36,483 nt of DNA from Anaerolineales bacterium. Lineage in GTDB: Bacteria; Chloroflexota; Anaerolineae; Anaerolineales; DRKV01. This document shows positions 18,331-26,646 of the stretch, in pieces. The stretch lies in the NCBI GenBank assembly GCA_020061145.1, contig JAGUYX010000293.1, positions 1-36,483 on the forward strand, read 5' to 3'. The notes under the pieces were generated by a model. The model saw only the letters and a program-made list of their open reading frames with translations, was not told where the DNA came from and searched no databases. The position numbers and the translations under genes were made by a program. Numbering within the stretch: the first letter of the stretch is position 1; every line of letters begins with the position of its first letter.

Positions 18331-19653
18331 TTATCCAAACAATTTGGGCAGGCCGCGCGGTCCGCTTTTCTTCAATTGTTTAAACATACGTTGGGCATCC
18401 CGGTATTGTTTTAGCAGGCGGTTCACATCCTGCACATCCGTACCGGAGCCCAGGGCAACCCTACGCTTGCGGCTGGCATTCAATACTTTCGGATTGCGGC
18501 GTTCGAGCAGCGTCATCGAATTGATAATCGCCTCGGTTTTTTTAAGCTGCTTTTCGGCGTCACGTGGGTTGACAGTCCGCGCCATCTGCCCCATACCACC
18601 CGGCAACATTTCTAATATTTGAGATAACGGCCCCATTTTCCGCAACTGCTTCAACTGGGTGGCGAAATCTTCCAGCGTAAATTCGCCTTTCATCAGGCGT
18701 TCAGCCTGTTTCTGAGCCGTCGCCTGATCAAACTGGGCCTCAGCTCTTTCGATCAACCCAATCATATCACCCATTCCCAGTATACGGGAAGCCAGGCGAC
18801 CGGGGTCATAGGTCTCGAGCGCATCCAACCCTTCACCCGTACCCAGGAGTTTTATCGGCACGCCGGTAACTGAGCGGATGGAGATCGCTGCGCCGCCGCG
18901 TGAATCGCCATCCATTTTGGTCAGGACCAATCCGGTAATCTCCACCGCGTCGCGGAACCCTCTGGCGATATTTACCGCCTCCTGGCCGATCATGGCGTCC
19001 ACCACAAGCAGGATTTCGGCCGGTTTTACGCGGGTAGTGATTGCGCCCAGCTCATTCATCAGCGCTTCATCCAGTTGGGAACGACCCGCGGTATCCAGGA
19101 TCACTACGGTAAAACCGCCTTTTTCGGCCTTCGCCATGGCATCTTCTGCCAGTTTTGGCGGTAAGACTCCCGCTTCGGTATGTACGGGAATATCCAACCG
19201 GTTGCCCAGCGTCTGTAACTGGGTGATCGCTGCCGGGCGGTAGGGATCTGCAGCGACCAGCATCACGCGCTCTCCTTTGGAGCGCAACAGGCGGCCGATT
19301 TTCCCTGCCGCGGTGGTTTTACCTGAACCCTGCAATCCGACCAGCATAATCAAGCGCGGTTTCGGCCCACTTAAATTCAACGGGGCAGGTTCACCCAGGG
19401 TCTGGATCAACTCCTCATTGACGATCTTGATCACCTGCTGGGCAGGATTAAGCGCGCGAGAAACTTCGTGTCCTACGGAGCGTTCGCGCACGCGCGACAC
19501 AAAATCCTTGACCACGCCGTAATTTACGTCTGCTTCCAACAAAGCCAGACGTACCTCACGCATCGCTGCGTCGACATCCGCCTCCGAGAGTTTTCCCCGG
19601 CGGCCGATATCGGTAAATACTTTATTCAGTTTTTCAGTCAGGGTTTCAAACAT
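18331..19653 (-). CDS. ffh: Signal recognition particle protein Ffh
   Basis: MFETLTEKLNKVFTDIGRRGKLSEADVDAAMREVRLALLEADVNYGVVKDF; MLVGLQGSGKTTAAGKIGRLL; VILDTAGRSQLDEALMNEL; C-terminal M domain. Confidence 0.98.
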   Translation of the reverse strand: MFETLTEKLNKVFTDIGRRGKLSEADVDAAMREVRLALLEADVNYGVVKDFVSRVRERSVGHEVSRALNPAQQVIKIVNEELIQTLGEPAPLNLSGPKPRLIMLVGLQGSGKTTAAGKIGRLLRSKGERVMLVAADPYRPAAITQLQTLGNRLDIPVHTEAGVLPPKLAEDAMAKAEKGGFTVVILDTAGRSQLDEALMNELGAITTRVKPAEILLVVDAMIGQEAVNIARGFRDAVEITGLVLTKMDGDSRGGAAISIRSVTGVPIKLLGTGEGLDALETYDPGRLASRILGMGDMIGLIERAEAQFDQATAQKQAERLMKGEFTLEDFATQLKQLRKMGPLSQILEMLPGGMGQMARTVNPRDAEKQLKKTEAIINSMTLLERRNPKVLNASRKRRVALGSGTDVQDVNRLLKQYRDAQRMFKQLKKSGPRGLPKLFG

Positions 19654-19732
19654 TCTTCACGTTCATCCGGCTGAACAACAGGTTTCCACGCGCACCAGCC
19701 CGGCATAAAACGCCAGGCCAGCGCAGGGTAGC

Positions 19733-19761
19733 ATTTTAGCTTGATTGACCTGATTGGTCAA
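19733..19761 (-). promoter_or_regulatory. Sigma70-like promoter of the ffh operon overlapping a palindrome
   Basis: Minus strand TTGACC-N17-TAAAAT; the -35 is half of TTGACC-N5-GGTCAA (19745-19761). Confidence 0.65.
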
Positions 19762-19902
19762 GAGAACAGACTTATGGCGAAATCGCAACCATATCCAACT
19801 CCCTGGGTTAATAAGAGATGACCTTTTGGGTCGGTTGAACTTCATTCGTAGTTTATCCCAGGCACCAGGAACCGAATATATTAAAGAAGGAGAAACAAAC
19901 CG

Positions 19903-20748
19903 ATGGGAAAAATCGCCATCATCACCGATAGCACATCCAGTATCCCAGCCAGTTTTCGCCACCAATACAACCTCACCGTACTACCACAAATCTTAATCTG
20001 GGGGGAGCTCACCTACCGGGATGGCGTCGATATCCAGCCGGATGAATTTTACGCGCGGCTTCAAAATTCAAAAGAAAACCCCAGCACGTCTCAAGTTACT
20101 CCGGCAGCCTTTAAAGAAGCTTATGAAAACCTGACTCGCGAAGGTTATGAGATTCTGGCTGTTTTGATTTCTTCCAGGCTTTCCGGTACGATTGATGCCG
20201 CCAGGCAGGCCATAGAGTTGGTGCCAGATGCCAAAGTAACCATTTTTGACTCTTATACGGTAGCCATGGCGCTGGGTTTTCAAGTCCTCGCGGCGGCACG
20301 TGCTCTGGAAAATGGAAAATCTATGCAGGAAGTCCTGGGTATTCTGGAAAAAACGCGCGGCGAAACCGGAGTGATCCTGACGCCCAAAACGCTCGAATAC
20401 CTGTATCGCGGCGGCAGGATTGGCGGAGCCTCCCGCTTCCTGGGCACAGCCTTGAATATCAAGCCTATCCTGACAGTAATCGAAGGCAGGGTAGAACCCC
20501 TCGAGCGAGTACGCACCCGGCGTAAAGCCATGGCGCGGGTGGTCGAGCTGGTTGAAGAACGCGCCGGGAATAAACCCATTCGGGTTGCGGCACAACATGC
20601 CAAAGATCTGGAAGGCGCTGAGGACTTACTGACCATGGCAAAGGCACGCCTGAACGTCTCCGAGGGATTTATCAGCGAAGTCAGCCCGGTGATTGGCACA
20701 CATGTTGGCCCAGGCACCGTGGCGATCTCCTACCATCTGGAAGCCTGA
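19903..20748 (+). CDS. DegV family (fatty-acid-binding) protein
   Basis: MGKIAIITDSTSSIPASFRHQYNLTVLPQILIWGELTYRDGVDIQPDEFYARLQNSKENPSTSQVTPAAFKEAYENL...; RGGRIGGASRFLGTALNIKPILTVIEGRVEPLERVRTRRKA. Confidence 0.97.
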   Translation: MGKIAIITDSTSSIPASFRHQYNLTVLPQILIWGELTYRDGVDIQPDEFYARLQNSKENPSTSQVTPAAFKEAYENLTREGYEILAVLISSRLSGTIDAARQAIELVPDAKVTIFDSYTVAMALGFQVLAAARALENGKSMQEVLGILEKTRGETGVILTPKTLEYLYRGGRIGGASRFLGTALNIKPILTVIEGRVEPLERVRTRRKAMARVVELVEERAGNKPIRVAAQHAKDLEGAEDLLTMAKARLNVSEGFISEVSPVIGTHVGPGTVAISYHLEA

Positions 20749-20814
20749 TCGCTTAACTAGACCGGGCACCTTTTTCGGTCTGACGTTTATCATACTGGGG
20801 ATTCATAACCCCTC

Positions 20815-20845
20815 AACCTCCCTGCCCCACAGGGAGGTTTTTTTA
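20815..20845 (+). terminator. Rho-independent terminator downstream of degV
   Basis: Perfect 10-bp stem AACCTCCCTG-CCCCA-CAGGGAGGTT followed by TTTTA. Confidence 0.93.
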
Positions 20846-21036
20846 TCTTCCCGTCAAAAATCGTTTATGATTGGCAAGCTGCCATTCTCGTCCTGAATCT
20901 CCGGATTTCAACCGGCAGTGTTTTTTCGTGAAGGGCTCTTGTCTTTTGTTAAAATCATCGATGGCTTTTCCCGCTTTTAGCAAATCGCTGAAAGTTGGAC
21001 TAAAACTAAATGCAAATATGTTAGCGGTTTGCTATT

Positions 21037-21088
21037 GTGATTGGCTGGTTTATCCTTACATGGAAATAGTTTAATTTCAGCCAATCAC
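21037..21088. repeat. 11-bp perfect inverted repeat (GTGATTGGCTG ... CAGCCAATCAC) in the leader of the DUF1015 gene
   Basis: Arms 21037-21047 and 21078-21088 separated by 30 nt; an outer GCGG/CCGC pair lies at 21024-21027 / 21093-21096. Confidence 0.75.
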
Positions 21089-21135
21089 CTGGCCGCGGTC
21101 GGAAAAAATCAACCCACTGATAATGTGAGGTGTGC

Positions 21136-22452
21136 ATGAAAACCTTTCCCGAGATCGGTGTCCAGATACCGGAAATACTGCTTCCCAAACCGGGTATCGA
21201 TATGCAAAAATGGGCAGTTATCGCCTGCGACCAGTTCACCTCCCAGCCGGAATACTGGCAAAAGGTGGAAAAACTGGTGGGGAATGCACCTTCCACCCTG
21301 CGCCTGATCTTGCCGGAAGTATATCTGGAACAATCCGGCGTCAGCCAGCGTATCCAGGATATCCAACACACCATGCGGTCTTACCTGGAGCAGGGTTTAT
21401 TCCAATCGCTGGAAAACCTGGTTTATGTGGAGCGTACGGTGAATGGAAAGGTGCGCAAAGGGTTACTGCTGGCGCTCGATCTGGAAAAGTACGACTATAC
21501 GCATGGATCCCAAAGTTTAATCCGCGCCACGGAAGGCACGATTATCGACCGGTTGCCGCCACGAATCCGCATCCGGGAAAACGCCCCACTGGAATTGCCG
21601 CATATCCTGGTATTGATCGACGATCCTCACTCTACGGTTATCGACCCGCTGGCGAAAGCCAAACAACGACTAAAACCGCTCTATAACTTCGAATTGATGT
21701 TTGGCAGCGGGCATCTGACAGGTTACGCGGTGACTGACCAGACCCTGGAACAACAGGTGATCTCAGCCCTGAGCACCCTGGCAAACCCGCAAAATTTCGC
21801 GACCCGCTACCAGGTGCCAGAGAACTCTGCTGTTCTCCTTTTCGCCATGGGAGATGGCAATCATTCCCTGGCAACTGCCAAGGCGATCTGGGAAAAAATC
21901 AAACCACGGGTGGGATTGAATCACCCGGCGCGCTACGCTCTGGTGGAAATTGAAAACCTGCACGATCCGGCGTTAACTTTTGAGCCTATTCACCGCCTGC
22001 TCTTCGGGCTGCGCCAGGACTTTTTTGATGCGGCCTCTCAGGCTTTTGGGGAAAGGCTGCAGATCACCGAAGTGGATCACGTGGAAGAGGTCATCCAGCG
22101 GGTAGATCAGCCAACAAGCGACCGGCATTTGGTCGGGTATTTTCAGCAGGGGCGCCAGGGCGTACTCGAAATCCGCGATCCACAGGCGAACCTGCCCGTC
22201 GGCAGCCTGCAGCCGGTGCTGGATGCCTTCCTCCATGCCGGTGGAGCAGAAAAAATTGATTATATCCATGGGCGGGAAGTGCTGGAAGAGCTGGGGCGCA
22301 AACCGGGTAACCTGGGTTTATACCTGCCCGGCATGGATAAAAACGAGATCTTTCGCACCGTCATCCTGGATGGCGCTTTGCCTCGCAAAACATTTTCGAT
22401 GGGCGAGGCGCACGAAAAACGATTCTATGTCGAATGTCGGCGGATAGGTTAA
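21136..22452 (+). CDS. DUF1015 family protein
   Basis: ACDQFTSQPEYWQKVEKLVGNAPSTLRLILPEVYL; DDPHSTVIDPL; LLFAMGDGNHSLATAKAIWEKIKP; HPARYALVEIENLHDPALTFEPIHRLLFG. Start MKTFPEIGVQIPE at 21136. Confidence 0.92.
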   Translation: MKTFPEIGVQIPEILLPKPGIDMQKWAVIACDQFTSQPEYWQKVEKLVGNAPSTLRLILPEVYLEQSGVSQRIQDIQHTMRSYLEQGLFQSLENLVYVERTVNGKVRKGLLLALDLEKYDYTHGSQSLIRATEGTIIDRLPPRIRIRENAPLELPHILVLIDDPHSTVIDPLAKAKQRLKPLYNFELMFGSGHLTGYAVTDQTLEQQVISALSTLANPQNFATRYQVPENSAVLLFAMGDGNHSLATAKAIWEKIKPRVGLNHPARYALVEIENLHDPALTFEPIHRLLFGLRQDFFDAASQAFGERLQITEVDHVEEVIQRVDQPTSDRHLVGYFQQGRQGVLEIRDPQANLPVGSLQPVLDAFLHAGGAEKIDYIHGREVLEELGRKPGNLGLYLPGMDKNEIFRTVILDGALPRKTFSMGEAHEKRFYVECRRIG

Positions 22453-22459
22453 CACGCAT

Positions 22460-22882
22460 ATGGACATCTTCTTTCGCGACCCCAACGAAATCCCTCTGCC
22501 TCCCGAAGAGGTGCGCATCCTGGATTTCACCGCCACACCCTACCCGGATGGGCGACGGGTACGTATCTACCTGGAGGTGACTCCCTTCCAGGAACGCCCC
22601 AGCGTCGAGTTGATCTCAACCAATGCGCAGGGACACCAGGTAGCCCAGGTGAGCATCGTCGAATCGATTTCGCGCAAGATGGAGCTTACCATGCACCTGC
22701 GCGGCCCTCAACCGGTGGGCGAGTACCGGGTCGAAGCGCAGGTTTTTTATACCCCCCATCCCGAACCGGCAGATGGCGAGCAAAACAAACCACCCGAAAC
22801 GGTGGAACAAATCACCCCGCAGGTTGTGGATCGGGGTGAGACGTATTTCACCATTCCTGACGAAGCACAGGAATCGGACTGA
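22460..22882 (+). CDS. Small unknown protein, probable beta-sandwich
   Basis: 140-aa ORF MDIFFRDPNEIPLPPEEVRILDFTATPYPDGRRVRIYLEVTPFQERPSVELIS...; sits 7 bp after the DUF1015 gene and 15 bp before the ABC transporter gene. Confidence 0.8.
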   Translation: MDIFFRDPNEIPLPPEEVRILDFTATPYPDGRRVRIYLEVTPFQERPSVELISTNAQGHQVAQVSIVESISRKMELTMHLRGPQPVGEYRVEAQVFYTPHPEPADGEQNKPPETVEQITPQVVDRGETYFTIPDEAQESD

Positions 22883-22897
22883 TCCTGTAACTATTTT

Positions 22898-24709
22898 ATG
22901 AAACATCTTCTCCGTTTGCGATCCCTGGTTTCTCCTTATTGGAAAGCCGTGATCTTGAACCTGGGGGCTTTGTCGGTGATGACCGCCCTGAGTCTGCTGA
23001 TTCCAGAAATTATCCAGCGGGTGATCGATATCGGTTTACTGCAAAACAACTATCGCCTCATTTTACTGTCTGCCGGAGCGATCCTGGTTATTGGCTTGCT
23101 GAATGCCGGGCTGAATTACGCCAACCTGTGGCTTAGCGAATGGGTTGCTGCCCGAGTCGGGTTTGATCTGCGCAACCGCCTGTACGACCATATTCAGCAC
23201 CTGTCCTTCAGCTATCACGATCACGCCCAGACCGGACAATTAATCAGCCGTTGTATCGAAGATGTGCGCGCCATAGAACGATTTACCGGCCTGGGAGTGG
23301 TACAGCTGGCGCGCCTGGCTTTATTAATGGCAGGCATCATCGGCCTGCTGGTCGTGAAAAACCCCGTCCTGGCAGGAATCACCCTGTTGCCCATGATTCC
23401 GCTGATCTGGATTACCACCCGCTTCGGACAACGCGTGGGAGAAATGTTTTACGCCGTGGATCATGCTCTGGGAGAGCTCTCGGCTCGGTTACAGGAAAAC
23501 ATCAGCGGGGCACAGGTGGTACGCGCTTTCGCCCGAGAAAAATACGAAATTGACCGGTTTGGCGTCCAGAATCGTTCCCTGTATGAGGCGCGGGTCACCG
23601 TAATTGGCGAGTGGTCAAAAGTCATGCCCACCACGCATTTTCTGGTCACCCTGGGCACCCTGCTTATTCTGTGGTTCGGTGGTCAGATGGTGATAGCCGG
23701 CAGTATGACCATTGGTGCGGTGGTGGCGTTCAACAGCCTGTTGCTGATGCTTGCTTCGCCGGCGCAACAACTCACCTGGCTGGTAAATGGCGCCGGGGAA
23801 GCGTCAGCCGGCGTGCAACGCGTTTTCGATGTGCTGGACACACAACCGGAAATCGCCTCCCCGCCGGACGCAGTGACCCTTGGTCCATTGCGTGGAGAGG
23901 TTGAATTCAGAGATGTCTCCTTCGCCTACCAGGGCGAGCACACCCATGCGCTCAGCGAGATTAACCTGCGGGTAGCGCCGGATCAGGTGGTGGCATTGAT
24001 CGGCCCAACCGGGTCAGGAAAATCCAGTCTGATTGGATTGATTCCGCGCTTTTATGATGTTACAGATGGAAGTGTGCTTGTGGATGGGGTTGACGTCCGG
24101 CAGGTAGAGTTAACTTCATTGCGCAAACAAATCGGAATCGTGCTGCAAACGTCGTTATTGTTCTCCGACACGATTCACAACAATATCGCCTATGGAAATC
24201 CGCATGCCAGTGAAGAGGAAATTATTCGCGCCGCCCAACTGGCCCAGGCGGATGAGTTTATCCGCCAGTTACCGGAAAGTTACGACACGGTGATCGGCGA
24301 GCGGGGAATCACTCTTTCCGGAGGTCAACGCCAGCGGGTGGCGATCGCCCGCGCCCTGCTGATGGACCCGCGCATCCTGATCCTGGACGATTCAACTTCC
24401 AGCGTCGATACCCGCACCGAACGGCTGATCCAGCAGGCGTTGCAGACCCTGATGGAAGGGCGGACAACCTTTGTCATCGCGCACCGCCTCTCGACAGTAC
24501 GACGCGCAGACCTGATCCTGGTGCTGGATGGCGGCCGGATTGTCGAACGCGGTAACCACCGCCAGCTTCTGGAGCAACAGGGTCGGTACCGGGAAATTTA
24601 TGAGCTGCAATTACGCGACCAGGAGCAGTTGCAAGAAAACCTGGAACGCCTGGAAGAAAGCCCCTCGCCGACTTACCCGCCACGCACCAGTGGCATCTCT
24701 CAGGATTGA
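22898..24709 (+). CDS. ABC exporter half-transporter 1 (TMD-NBD) with non-canonical Walker B
   Basis: Walker A GPTGSGKSS; signature LSGGQRQRVAIARALL; Walker B LILDDSTSSVD (Asp in place of the catalytic Glu); H-loop IAHRLSTV. Confidence 0.97.
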   Translation: MKHLLRLRSLVSPYWKAVILNLGALSVMTALSLLIPEIIQRVIDIGLLQNNYRLILLSAGAILVIGLLNAGLNYANLWLSEWVAARVGFDLRNRLYDHIQHLSFSYHDHAQTGQLISRCIEDVRAIERFTGLGVVQLARLALLMAGIIGLLVVKNPVLAGITLLPMIPLIWITTRFGQRVGEMFYAVDHALGELSARLQENISGAQVVRAFAREKYEIDRFGVQNRSLYEARVTVIGEWSKVMPTTHFLVTLGTLLILWFGGQMVIAGSMTIGAVVAFNSLLLMLASPAQQLTWLVNGAGEASAGVQRVFDVLDTQPEIASPPDAVTLGPLRGEVEFRDVSFAYQGEHTHALSEINLRVAPDQVVALIGPTGSGKSSLIGLIPRFYDVTDGSVLVDGVDVRQVELTSLRKQIGIVLQTSLLFSDTIHNNIAYGNPHASEEEIIRAAQLAQADEFIRQLPESYDTVIGERGITLSGGQRQRVAIARALLMDPRILILDDSTSSVDTRTERLIQQALQTLMEGRTTFVIAHRLSTVRRADLILVLDGGRIVERGNHRQLLEQQGRYREIYELQLRDQEQLQENLERLEESPSPTYPPRTSGISQD

Positions 24710-24712
24710 AGC

Positions 24713-26506
24713 ATGACCACAGCCACCCCTCCACCCTATGTTTTGAAGAGCGAAGAATTGTATACCAAAGGGTACGATCCCAGGGTCACTGCCCGGCTGT
24801 TTGATTTTATCCGGCCCTATCGCCAGCGGTTGCTGCTGGCGCTGGCATATATGCTGATCAGCTCGGCGGTGGCTGTCGCCGGGCCGTATCTGGTGAAAGT
24901 TGCCCTGGATGCAGGCATCGAGGCTGGAAATGTGCAGGTTTTACGCAACACGGTGCTGGTTTATCTGGCCGCCATATCTCTGCAGTGGGCGGCCACCTAC
25001 CTGCGAGTGAACATTATGGCAGTGGTCGGTCAGTCGATTATCTATGACCTGCGTGAGCGGCTGTTTGCGCATCTGCAGGAGCTTTCCTTGAATTTTTTCA
25101 GCCATTACAGCGTGGGCAGGGTGATCACGCGGGTGATCAACGACGTGGGCACCTTGCGCGAGTTCCTCACCTGGGCTATCCTGGCGATCGCCCGCGACCT
25201 GTTTACCCTGTTTGGTATTCTGGCAGCGATGTTATTCATGAACCTGCGGCTATCGCTGTTATCTTTTATCGTCCTGCCGCTGATGGTGCTTGTGACCATA
25301 TATTTCCGCAGGAAATCCCGCATTTTTTATCGCAAAGTGCGCGCCGCAGTCAGCTGGGTGAATTCCGTGCTGGCAGAAAACATCAACGGTGTGCGCGTGG
25401 TGCAGGCTTTTTCCCGCCAGGAACATAACGCCCAGTTTTTCCGCACCCAACCGAACCGTTACCTGCTGGACATGACCCTCCAGGCTGCCCGCCTGTCGGC
25501 AGTGTTTCTGCCTGCCATCGACTTTCTGGGCTCCATAGCCACGGTGATAGTGGTGGCAGTCGGTGGCGCGGCTGTGCTGGGTGAAACCCTCACACCCGGG
25601 GTGCTTGTCGCGTTTATTCTGTATATCGATCGCTTTTTTGAGCCTATCCGCGATCTCAGCCGGCGATTTGACACCTTCCAGGCGACCATGGCAAGCGGTG
25701 AACGTATTCTCGACCTGCTCGATACCCACGTCGAAGTACAGGATTTACCCGGAGCAATTGACCTGCCCCCCATTCGTGGGGAAGTGTGGTTTGATAATGT
25801 TTCCTTCAACTACCCGGATGACCCCACACCGGTGTTGAAAAACATCAATCTGAGGGTAAATGCCGGAGAAACCGTCGCTCTGGTAGGCGAAACTGGGGCT
25901 GGAAAAACCACATTGATCAAGCTGGTTGCCCGGTTTCACGACCCCGTAGAAGGCAAGGTATGGGTAGACGGGCATGATCTTTGCACTGTTACCCAGCACA
26001 GCCTGCGCAGCCAGATGGGCATCGTTTTACAGGACCCCTTCCTGTTCAATGGCACGGTCGGCGAAAATATCCGTTTTGGCCGGTTGAACGCCAGCCAGGC
26101 GGAGGTCGAAGCCGCCGCCCAGGCTGTGGGTGCACATGACTTTATCCTGCAGTTACGCCACGGGTACAATACCAATGTGGAAGAAGGCGGGGTATTGTTA
26201 TCCGTTGGTCAGCGGCAATTAATCTCTTTTGCGCGTGCCCTGCTGGCTGACCCGCGTATCCTGATCCTGGATGAGGCGACATCCAGCGTGGACACCCAGA
26301 CGGAGCGCCTGATTCAAAGGGCTCTGGAACGGTTGTTGCGTGGCCGGACAGCATTTGTCATCGCTCACCGCCTTTCAACAGTGGTAAACGCCGACCGGAT
26401 TGTAGTTATTGAAGACGGCGAGATTAAGGAACAGGGCACCCATGAGGAACTTCTGGCACGCCAGGGGATCTATGATCACCTCTACCAGGCCGGGCTGGAG
26501 GATTAG
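24713..26506 (+). CDS. ABC exporter half-transporter 2 (TMD-NBD) with degenerate signature
   Basis: Walker A GETGAGKTT; signature LSVGQRQLISFARALL; Walker B LILDEATSSVD; H-loop IAHRLSTV. Confidence 0.97.
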   Translation: MTTATPPPYVLKSEELYTKGYDPRVTARLFDFIRPYRQRLLLALAYMLISSAVAVAGPYLVKVALDAGIEAGNVQVLRNTVLVYLAAISLQWAATYLRVNIMAVVGQSIIYDLRERLFAHLQELSLNFFSHYSVGRVITRVINDVGTLREFLTWAILAIARDLFTLFGILAAMLFMNLRLSLLSFIVLPLMVLVTIYFRRKSRIFYRKVRAAVSWVNSVLAENINGVRVVQAFSRQEHNAQFFRTQPNRYLLDMTLQAARLSAVFLPAIDFLGSIATVIVVAVGGAAVLGETLTPGVLVAFILYIDRFFEPIRDLSRRFDTFQATMASGERILDLLDTHVEVQDLPGAIDLPPIRGEVWFDNVSFNYPDDPTPVLKNINLRVNAGETVALVGETGAGKTTLIKLVARFHDPVEGKVWVDGHDLCTVTQHSLRSQMGIVLQDPFLFNGTVGENIRFGRLNASQAEVEAAAQAVGAHDFILQLRHGYNTNVEEGGVLLSVGQRQLISFARALLADPRILILDEATSSVDTQTERLIQRALERLLRGRTAFVIAHRLSTVVNADRIVVIEDGEIKEQGTHEELLARQGIYDHLYQAGLED

Positions 26507-26530
26507 TCGCCTGGCAGGCCTTGAGGGTGA

Positions 26531-26560
26531 TTGACGTTAATCTTTATGGCATGCTAAAAT
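26531..26560 (+). promoter_or_regulatory. Sigma70-like promoter with extended -10
   Basis: TTGACG-N18-TAAAAT with TGC immediately before the -10; upstream of the beta-propeller gene at 26647. Confidence 0.6.
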
Positions 26561-26646
26561 GACAGGGATTAATATGGCGCATGTTTTTTTGCGATGATGG
26601 GCTGATTATTCTCCTTTGATGGCGCCAGGCGGGGTTCACAAACTCG

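Noticed and set aside
20871-21074. 67-aa ORF in the degV-DUF1015 gap
   Set aside because: No SD, unusual composition, and it runs through the first arm of the inverted repeat; more likely non-coding.
21132-21686. 184-aa plus-strand ORF
   Set aside because: Out-of-frame shadow of the DUF1015 gene on the same strand.
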